Below are positions 58,427-64,000 of a stretch of DNA of 64,000 nt, one piece after another. Made by a program: the position numbers and the translations under genes. The stretch comes from Vibrio cyclitrophicus (GTDB taxonomy: Bacteria; Pseudomonadota; Gammaproteobacteria; Enterobacterales; Vibrionaceae), in assembly GCF_024347435.1 (NCBI RefSeq), contig NZ_AP025480.1, positions 1,984,001 through 2,048,000 on the forward strand, in the 5' to 3' direction. How positions within the stretch are numbered: position 1 is the stretch's first letter; each line of letters starts with the position of its first letter. The notes under the pieces are model-generated. The model did not search any database and was not told where the DNA came from. It was given only the letters and a program-made list of their open reading frames with translations.

Positions 58427-58916
58427 GTACCTAATTTTATGTGTCGATGATGAACCGGAAGTTCTCAACAGTGTGCTTCAAGACTTGGCGGTATTTGAAG
58501 AAAACTTTATCGTTGAAGGTGCAGAATCGGTCGATGAAGCCAAACAAGTAATCAAAGAGATGGGCCAAGATGGTATTAAGCTCGCTTTAATTTTATGTGA
58601 CCACATCATGCCGGACAAAACAGGGATCGATTTCCTTATTGAACTCAACCAACACGACTTCACTAAACCGACACGTAAACTGCTACTCACAGGGCAAGCA
58701 GGGTTAGAAGATACCGTGACGGCAATTAATAACGCTGCACTCGATTTCTATATATCTAAACCTTGGCAGGGTGATCAACTCCGAGACACGATTACTCAAC
58801 AGTTGACTGACTATGTCATTGCTAACGACAAGCAATTGCTAAACTGGACTTCCATTTTGGATACCGAGCGCATACTGACCGCCATGGCAGACAAACGAAC
58901 AAGTTTTGGCGAATAG
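58419..58916 (+). CDS. Single-domain response regulator, partner of the cNMP kinase
   Basis: A 165-residue protein with an intact receiver (about 1-125): acidic pair CVDDEPEVL, phospho-Asp in LILCDHIMPDKTGIDFL, switch TGQAG and Lys in ISKPW. A short helical tail follows, with no DNA-binding or enzymatic output. GGAG precedes the ATG and the start overlaps the kinase stop by 8 bases. It probably receives phosphate from that kinase; the output is protein interaction, by inference. Confidence 0.88.
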   Translation: MNKYLILCVDDEPEVLNSVLQDLAVFEENFIVEGAESVDEAKQVIKEMGQDGIKLALILCDHIMPDKTGIDFLIELNQHDFTKPTRKLLLTGQAGLEDTVTAINNAALDFYISKPWQGDQLRDTITQQLTDYVIANDKQLLNWTSILDTERILTAMADKRTSFGE

Positions 58917-59315
58917 CTCCCAGCCCCATACGGGTGGTAATGACGATTAGAAGCAAGTGGTCAGACTAAACTTTTCTGATAGCTATTAAAGCAAGGGATA
59001 GCCGTTCAAGCTGAGCGAACAAAGATTAAATTAGGTCAAATAGAGATTTAATCTCGGCGAGTCGCATTTTAGCTTGCACAGCATAGCACTGAGATTTTAT
59101 TTATTAACGCTTACATTTTGATGAATTGTATCTAAAACATGAGATCTCAGTTGCAGAGTAACCCTTGATTTGGTCATTTTTTAGTTAATTGACAAATGAA
59201 TGGCATTTTTATGGATTACTTTTCCGTGAGTTAGATTAAACTGTCTCAATGTTTATGGTTTGCCTGATTTATCTCAAACCAAAGGAATTAACACAAATAA
59301 AGGTTTACTGTCGTT
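58917..59315. other. Intergenic region upstream of the small outer-membrane protein
   Basis: No gene seen. TTGACA near 59190 could be a -35 element but has no good -10 at the right spacing. The 3' part is AT-rich. Confidence 0.4.
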
Positions 59316-59858
59316 ATGCGCAAAATTCTACTTACTACCGCTATGCTACTGGCATCTAGCCAAGCACTAGCTGTTGATGAACAACCACAAGTAATGAGCA
59401 ACTTTAACTACGATTACTTTGAAGCACGTATCGGTGCTAGCCCAGTAACGTTTGGTGGCGCGTTCAGTAAGTCAATTCACCCGAATGCTCACGCTATCGC
59501 ACGTATCGATTCAGAATTTGAAGGCGATTACGATTCAGCTGTAGGTCTTGGTTTCCACGCACCATTAAACAACTGGGCAGATCTAACAGGTGAAATGCTA
59601 GCGCGCATCGTTCAACCTGAGAACTCTAGTTCGACGGATATAGGTATGGAAATAAACGTTGGTGTTCGCCAATGGCTTGGTCCACAACTAGAAGTGGGTG
59701 GTAAAGGTGGTTACGTTTCAATCGATGACAATGATGATTGGACTGGTTCTGTTTACGCACGTTTCCACTCTACAGAGCTATTTTCTCTAGGTGCAGAAGC
59801 TCGTATCAACGACTTCTACGGTGATCAGCTAATGTTCACAGCTCGTTTCAAGTACTAA
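59316..59858 (+). CDS. Small outer-membrane beta-barrel protein
   Basis: A 180-residue protein with a signal peptide (MRKILLTTAMLLASSQALA) and about eight amphipathic strands (YFEARIGASPVTFGGAF, GVRQWLGPQLEVGGKGGYVS) ending in aromatic residues (FTARFKY), the outer-membrane barrel signal. Specific family unknown. Its terminator is shared with tfoX. Confidence 0.8.
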   Translation: MRKILLTTAMLLASSQALAVDEQPQVMSNFNYDYFEARIGASPVTFGGAFSKSIHPNAHAIARIDSEFEGDYDSAVGLGFHAPLNNWADLTGEMLARIVQPENSSSTDIGMEINVGVRQWLGPQLEVGGKGGYVSIDDNDDWTGSVYARFHSTELFSLGAEARINDFYGDQLMFTARFKY

Positions 59859-59923
59859 TACTTGAAGAGATTGCTCTCAATGGGCACTTAGCTTTCCAAT
59901 AATCAAGGCTAAGACAGAAACAA

Positions 59924-59950
59924 AAAAACCGAGGATATTCCTCGGTTTTT
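59924..59950. terminator. Bidirectional terminator between the outer-membrane protein gene and tfoX
   Basis: A 12-bp stem (AAAAACCGAGGA with its complement), 3-base loop and A/T runs. Confidence 0.92.
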
Positions 59951-59990
59951 ATTTATTAACAATAATCTTAAGCATATAGGAACAACTTCT

Positions 59991-60572
59991 TTAGTGGCAG
60001 CTCTTTAATAATTGCTGCTTGCGTGGTTCTTGTAACAGTTTCCAATGGATACCATCAATTGCACCCGCAAATTTCCAAAGTAGTTTTAGGTCAACATCAT
60101 TGCCGTACGCTTTGCGCACCTTACTAAACACTTCAGGTGCGCCTAGCTGCATAAACATTGAAACATCATCCACACCCGCCTTCTTAACCATGCGCTCTAG
60201 TGTAAGTTGCATGTTCGGAAGATCTCTCAATCGACGGCTAGCTGATGATTTTTTGAAGCTACGTTGCTGAATTGAATTATCGATTGAAGTACGAATAATG
60301 CTATCCAAATCAGGGTGTTCACATGTAAACAAGTCAGTAATATCGTAATAGTTTACGGTTGCTGTCGTCTGTTTTTTTACATGACGATACTTTTCACAAT
60401 CAAGATCTGCCAGTTTTTTATCTAATGACTTTCCACCTCTAATAAATAAACAACCTTCGCTCAACAAAGCGAACATGGCGTCATTTTGAAAGAGGCCCAT
60501 ACCTCCGAACATAGAACGTTTTTGATGCTTACCAAATTGATTCATGTAATTAATAAATGCTGTCTCGGTCAT
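59991..60572 (-). CDS. tfoX: Sxy/TfoX-family competence regulator
   Basis: A 193-residue protein with both Sxy domains: TfoX_N (about 1-95, GKHQKRSMFGGMGLFQNDAM, KKQTTATVNYYDITDLF) and TfoX_C (about 110-190, RLRDLPNMQLTLERMVKKAG, LWKFAGAIDGIHWKLL). TfoX drives chitin-induced competence with CRP and QstR in vibrios; the paralogue TfoY serves motility and type VI secretion. The neighbours (response regulator, small outer-membrane protein, HDOD and PanP genes) match what I recall around tfoX of Vibrio cholerae. The canonical c-di-GMP riboswitch of tfoY is not visible upstream. AAGGA lies 9 bases from the ATG inside a predicted hairpin. Confidence 0.87.
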   Translation of the reverse strand: MTETAFINYMNQFGKHQKRSMFGGMGLFQNDAMFALLSEGCLFIRGGKSLDKKLADLDCEKYRHVKKQTTATVNYYDITDLFTCEHPDLDSIIRTSIDNSIQQRSFKKSSASRRLRDLPNMQLTLERMVKKAGVDDVSMFMQLGAPEVFSKVRKAYGNDVDLKLLWKFAGAIDGIHWKLLQEPRKQQLLKSCH

Positions 60573-60578
60573 ATCCGT

Positions 60579-60614
60579 TGATCCTTAATCAAATTACCCC
60601 GATTAGGTTGATCA
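60579..60614 (-). promoter_or_regulatory. SD-masking leader hairpin of tfoX
   Basis: On the minus strand CCTAATC (60601-60607) can pair with GATTAaGG (60583-60590), with one bulged A, and outer TGAT/ATCA pair around it. The second arm contains the SD AAGGA (60582-60586), so the fold would block ribosome binding. In Vibrio cholerae the tfoX leader is repressed this way and opened by the chitin-induced sRNA TfoR. Confidence 0.6.
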
Positions 60615-60929
60615 CCAGACAAGCAGCTTTTTATGCGAAAAATTTTTAATCTATTTTTTATTGTTTAGGTGAATATTATGTTTCGTCTCTCACCTTTAAA
60701 ATAAATGATACTTCGAAAAGAAAAATAAGTCTGGACTTAGTTCACATCAATTAATTGTCTATTCCAGTATTTCATGATTGACTTCACAGTAAACTATCAA
60801 ATTTGAGTAGAATACTGACATTTGGTGATACATCGGTTCAAACTTTCGGAGCTTATGTGGCCCGATCAGTATTGCCTCTCAGCATCGTGGCTTGTAAAAT
60901 AGTACGACATACCTGCTGTTGTTTTTTAT
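60615..60929. other. Divergent intergenic region between tfoX and the HDOD gene
   Basis: AT-rich, with no gene and no GEMM-type riboswitch signature on either strand. The HDOD ATG at 60930 has no evident SD. Confidence 0.45.
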
Positions 60930-61850
60930 ATGAATCATTTATCGTTTTTCTGGCTACCACAAAATAAAGCTCTTCTATTAAAGGGCCTAGAATCAGAGTT
61001 TGCCCAATTAGTTGGTCATTCTATCTCAGCGGGAAAAATAACACTTCCTCCTATACCTAACGTTGTACTCAAAATTCAGAAACTTTGTACCCTCGATTCA
61101 ACCGGGATTGCCGAAGTTGCCGAGTGCTTACTTGAGGACCCGGGCCTCACGGCCGTTGTGATTCGCGTTGCTAACTCTGTCGTCTTTAACAGACGCAACA
61201 TTACTTGCGTCGATATTGTGACAGCGGTTTCTCGCCTCGGTATATTGAGAGTACGCGACATTGTTACAGCTCAAGCAATTGAGCAACTCAAGCATTCAGT
61301 AAACCTTAGCAACGAATGTAACCAACTTTTGGTCCAGAGTGCTTCTGTGTCCAAAGAGCTTGGCGCGACCATGGTTCTCGTGACCAATGGATTCAAAGAG
61401 CTTTCCCCTATTGAATATCGCTATCTTGAACATGAAAAATCATTGCTTGTTGGGTTATTAGCAGACATAGGTTTGTTCTGTTTAGTCAGCGAATATCACC
61501 TCTATCTCGAAAACGGTAACTACCTCAACCACGATATCGCCCTGCAAATCTTCCAAGGTCAGTGTTCGGCGACAAGTAAGCTAGTTTTACGACGTTGGGG
61601 TTTCGATAGCGACTTTATTGATGTGTGTAGCAACACCATCAATATACAAGAAGAGCGTGAAGTGTCTTACCTGGATATCGCTAGAATTGCTAACCACCTA
61701 TTGATGTTCAGAAACAAGGACGAGAACATCGACGAGCACGAAGTTGAACTGAATGTGACTGGTGCAGAGGTGCTTTATAAATTAAGCAACTTGAGTAAAC
61801 ATGATTTTAATGCAAAGCTAAACGACGTTATAAACACTAGCGGCTTCTAG
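60930..61850 (+). CDS. HDOD-domain signalling protein
   Basis: A 306-residue soluble protein. The HDOD domain spans about residues 25-235: ITLPPIPNVVLKIQKL, LLEDPGLTAVVIRVANS, VTAVSRLGILRVRDIV and LLVGLLADIGLF, where metal-binding HD residues are missing, as is usual in HDOD. Such proteins act in signalling, often with cyclic dinucleotides or competence control. The start lacks an SD. It is divergent from tfoX. Confidence 0.87.
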   Translation: MNHLSFFWLPQNKALLLKGLESEFAQLVGHSISAGKITLPPIPNVVLKIQKLCTLDSTGIAEVAECLLEDPGLTAVVIRVANSVVFNRRNITCVDIVTAVSRLGILRVRDIVTAQAIEQLKHSVNLSNECNQLLVQSASVSKELGATMVLVTNGFKELSPIEYRYLEHEKSLLVGLLADIGLFCLVSEYHLYLENGNYLNHDIALQIFQGQCSATSKLVLRRWGFDSDFIDVCSNTINIQEEREVSYLDIARIANHLLMFRNKDENIDEHEVELNVTGAEVLYKLSNLSKHDFNAKLNDVINTSGF

Positions 61851-61904
61851 GCAACCGTTAAAAGCTAAGTATATGTAATATGAAGTAAATGCAATGGGGA
61901 AAGC

Positions 61905-62810
61905 ATGTTTACAGGGATGATCTTTATATTTGCACCACTCGTCGTGGGGTATCTTTTTTCTATTTCAAATATTCAAACGCTAGAGTTTATCAACCGCTCT
62001 ACCTCGCGTTTAATTTACGTGATCTTGGCGCTTATGGGCCTAAGCTTAGCCGCGCTTGATAACCTAGGTAGCAACCTGCAGACAATCCTTCTTTATACTG
62101 TCACTTTCTTTGTTTGCTTGGGTGCTTGTAACCTAATGGCACTGCCTGCTATTGATAAATTACTGCCACTTCAAACTGACAGCAGCAAAAAGAAGCTCCC
62201 TCTGTCCTCTATGGCGATGGAATCGGCCAAGCTAATCTTAGTGGTGGGCTCTGGCCTTATCGCTGGCTTGGTGTTGCCTATCGGCCTGGATTGGGTCGAT
62301 ACCGCCAGTGAATGGATTTTGTTTGTACTTCTGTTCTTCATCGGCATCCAACTTCGTAATAGCGGACTAACGCTTCGGCAAATCTTGCTCAACAAGCACG
62401 GCATGGTTATCGCGGTAACAATCGTAATCACCTCATTGGTAGGTGGCGTTATCGCGGCTTATCTTCTTGATATACCTCTGTTCAAAGCTTTGGCGATGTC
62501 TTCAGGTTTTGGTTGGTACTCATTGGCCGGTATTTTGATGGGTGACGCCTTTGGTCCAGTCTATGGGGGGGCGTCCTTCATGCTTGAGCTGCTAAGAGAA
62601 CTGGTTGCCTTGGTATTGATTCCAGTTCTGATTCGTAGCTATCCATGCACCTCGATTGGTTATGCGGGGGCAACGGCGATGGACTTCACCTTACCTGTGA
62701 TTCAAACCACAGGAGGCGTTCGATGCGTTCCTATCGCGATTGTCAGTGGCTTTATTTTAAGCTTGCTTGTCCCGATTTTGATGTTGTTCTTTGTATCTCT
62801 TGCTAACTAG
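61905..62810 (+). CDS. lysO: L-lysine exporter LysO
   Basis: A 301-residue inner-membrane protein with about 8-9 membrane segments. DUF340/LysO hallmarks are ILFVLLFFIGIQLRNSG, SGFGWYSLAGILMGDAFGP and LELLRELVALVLIP. LysO (YbjE) exports lysine and toxic analogues. GGGGAAAG precedes the ATG. In enterics ArgP controls it; no site is asserted here. Confidence 0.92.
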   Translation: MFTGMIFIFAPLVVGYLFSISNIQTLEFINRSTSRLIYVILALMGLSLAALDNLGSNLQTILLYTVTFFVCLGACNLMALPAIDKLLPLQTDSSKKKLPLSSMAMESAKLILVVGSGLIAGLVLPIGLDWVDTASEWILFVLLFFIGIQLRNSGLTLRQILLNKHGMVIAVTIVITSLVGGVIAAYLLDIPLFKALAMSSGFGWYSLAGILMGDAFGPVYGGASFMLELLRELVALVLIPVLIRSYPCTSIGYAGATAMDFTLPVIQTTGGVRCVPIAIVSGFILSLLVPILMLFFVSLAN

Positions 62811-62984
62811 ATCGCAGGAATAGTAATTGTTTTAGATTAGAATGCATCTCGAATTGAAATGCCCAAGATACCGATACAGTTACCGAAATAAAAAGACACG
62901 AAGTGTCATTGCTCAACAAATAATGATCACGGTACTCTGTAACGACAAAGTTATAAAAAGAATAAACTTACAAAAGGAACCACT

Positions 62985-63512
62985 ATGAAACGCCTTTGCG
63001 TCGCATTACTGCTAGCTTCAACTTCTACTTTCTCTTTTGCAGCAGATTCTATGTCTGAAACAAATCAGTGCCAAGCAACAAAATATGATGCGTACATCGA
63101 CGCTTCTTTGAATTGGTATGCCGACCTTGCTGCTTTAACGTCTGAACAGTACCCAGAGTTAACAGAAGTCAGTGAGTGGTTCCTAGAAGGTCGTAAACAC
63201 CACTTTGAACTTAATCGTGCCGCGGTCAATTACTACCTAGTTAACGACTCAAGTAAAGTCGCTACTGAGCAGCCAGTTGAAGGTTGGTTGCAATTAGAAC
63301 AACACGACATTAAGACACTTTCAACGCGTAATGATGAGCTTGGCCAAATCGCAAAAACAACGTTCGATGACCGCCAATCAACGCCTCACGCTCAAAACTA
63401 CGAACTACGTTCAGCGTTTGCAGAATTGCTTAGTCACCCTAAGCAGATCGACACAGCACTGCAGCGCTACAACCAGTCAATTGCTAAACTTGAAGCGATT
63501 AAATGTAAATAA
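62985..63512 (+). CDS. Secreted hypothetical protein
   Basis: A 175-residue protein with a clear signal peptide (MKRLCVALLLASTSTFSFA) and a helical mature part with two cysteines (MSETNQCQATK near the new N-terminus and a final IKCK) that could form a disulfide. AAGGA precedes the ATG. No known family. It is followed by a terminator. Confidence 0.7.
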   Translation: MKRLCVALLLASTSTFSFAADSMSETNQCQATKYDAYIDASLNWYADLAALTSEQYPELTEVSEWFLEGRKHHFELNRAAVNYYLVNDSSKVATEQPVEGWLQLEQHDIKTLSTRNDELGQIAKTTFDDRQSTPHAQNYELRSAFAELLSHPKQIDTALQRYNQSIAKLEAIKCK

Positions 63513-63560
63513 CCCCTCATTTAATATGCTTTTTTGAGAAGTTGGATTTCATAATTAAGA

Positions 63561-63582
63561 CGGGACATTGTTCCCGTTTTCG
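63561..63582 (+). terminator. Intrinsic terminator before panP
   Basis: A 6-bp stem (ACGGGA and TCCCGT), 6-base loop and T-rich tail, about 50 bases after the secreted-protein stop. Confidence 0.7.
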
Positions 63583-63631
63583 TTTAGATTGTCCCGCTCG
63601 CGTCAATATAAAAAAAAATAACTCGCTTGCT

Positions 63632-64000
63632 ATGGTTACGGAACAAAAAACAGCAGATGTTAGCTTCGACAGTCTTTTACGTATCTTCACGGTACCTGAA
63701 GGCCCAGATTCAACACTCACTCAAATTGAAGACAAACTTTCACGAAACCTGAATCAATTCTTACGTGAACACATTGTGGCTGAAGAAAAGCCGCTGCGTG
63801 AAATTGAGAAAGATTTTTCAAATGCTCATATCCCTGAGCAGCCTGAATTTGTTTCTGAACATACTGAGCATCTACTCGATTCTCTCGTGTCTCATTCGGT
63901 ACATACGTCGTCGCCAAGTTTTATTGGCCACATGACTTCTGCCCTGCCGTATTTCTTGATGCCGCTTTCTAAGATAATGATTGCCCTCAATCAGAATCTA
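63632..64000 (+). CDS. panP: PanP-like PLP-dependent aspartate 1-decarboxylase, 3'-truncated by window edge
   Basis: The frame is open from ATG 63632 to the window end (123 codons). The N-terminal part shows VSFDSLLRIFTVPEGPDS, KLSRNLNQFLREHIVAEE and SHSVHTSSPSFIGHMTSALP, the last being the substrate-entry region of group II (glutamate-decarboxylase-like) enzymes. This opening fits the TIGR03799 PanP proteins of vibrios, which make beta-alanine from aspartate for pantothenate. The PLP lysine lies outside the window. No strong SD is visible before the ATG. Confidence 0.8.
   Translation, partial: MVTEQKTADVSFDSLLRIFTVPEGPDSTLTQIEDKLSRNLNQFLREHIVAEEKPLREIEKDFSNAHIPEQPEFVSEHTEHLLDSLVSHSVHTSSPSFIGHMTSALPYFLMPLSKIMIALNQNL

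Noticed and set aside
60573..60929. c-di-GMP (GEMM) riboswitch upstream of the Sxy-family gene
   Set aside because: None of the conserved GEMM core or receptor sequences are visible on the minus strand, and neighbours suggest tfoX rather than the riboswitch-controlled tfoY.
1..64000. Mobile elements, CRISPR, tRNA or rRNA genes
   Set aside because: No transposase or integrase genes, no spacer-repeat arrays, and no recognisable tRNA or rRNA sequence were seen by eye; a covariance-model scan could still find a small RNA.

Overview
The window reads as a chromosomal segment of a Vibrio (Gammaproteobacteria). It has moderate-to-low GC, dense Vibrio-type gene content (TyrR with YcjX/YcjF, AsnS, class I fumarase, SdaC/SdaA, a TfoX-family regulator, a PanP-like decarboxylase, SerC), many c-di-GMP and chemotaxis proteins, and intrinsic terminators between most convergent units. 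Gene order resembles what I recall of the large chromosome of Vibrio cholerae. Species cannot be fixed from this view; a Splendidus-clade marine vibrio is a guess. I see no rRNA, tRNA, CRISPR array, insertion sequence, integron site or prophage.

Layout. 1-7060: end of a PhoD-like phosphatase gene, a TerB-like gene, a ToxR-like membrane regulator with a small membrane partner (the regulator's 5' end seems frameshifted), and a divergent lipoprotein plus LruC-domain operon with an excellent sigma-54 promoter, then a DEDDh exonuclease. 7148-14755: a CHASE-GGDEF cyclase and a three-gene DUF2760/Hsp70/Hsp70-DUF3731 cassette with a candidate heat-shock promoter. 14963-20836: two small genes, then rimJ, tyrR, ycjF and ycjX, all on the minus strand, with a TyrR-box palindrome just upstream of tyrR. 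21044-33427: metabolism (fumarase, PabB, Nudix, serine uptake and deamination, aromatic amino acid permease, QueD), interrupted by an H-NOX/hybrid-kinase pair. 33780-48378: a chemoreceptor with a c-type haem motif, a SulP transporter, AsnS, a MocR regulator, an HD-GYP phosphodiesterase, an aspartate/aromatic aminotransferase, and a cNMP/CBS/DUF294 protein with an exonuclease. 48473-53590: a GGDEF protein translationally coupled to a periplasmic solute-binding protein, a MOSC protein and an AraC regulator. 53780-64000: serC, a DUF945 gene, a degenerate-receiver/cNMP kinase with its response regulator, a small outer-membrane protein, tfoX with an SD-masking leader hairpin, an HDOD protein, LysO, a secreted hypothetical protein and the start of panP.

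How the genes work together. Amino-acid metabolism recurs: TyrR, an aromatic permease, an aromatic/aspartate aminotransferase, PabB, SerC, SdaC/SdaA, AsnS, LysO and PanP. A second theme is environmental sensing: two GGDEF proteins, one HD-GYP, one HDOD, an H-NOX/kinase pair, a haem-c chemoreceptor, a cNMP-linked kinase/regulator pair and a ToxR-like pair. The strongest candidates for less-described biology are the binding-protein/GGDEF pair (48473-51642), the sigma-54-driven LruC operon beside the ToxR-like pair (2206-6410), and the Hsp70 cassette (8897-14755).
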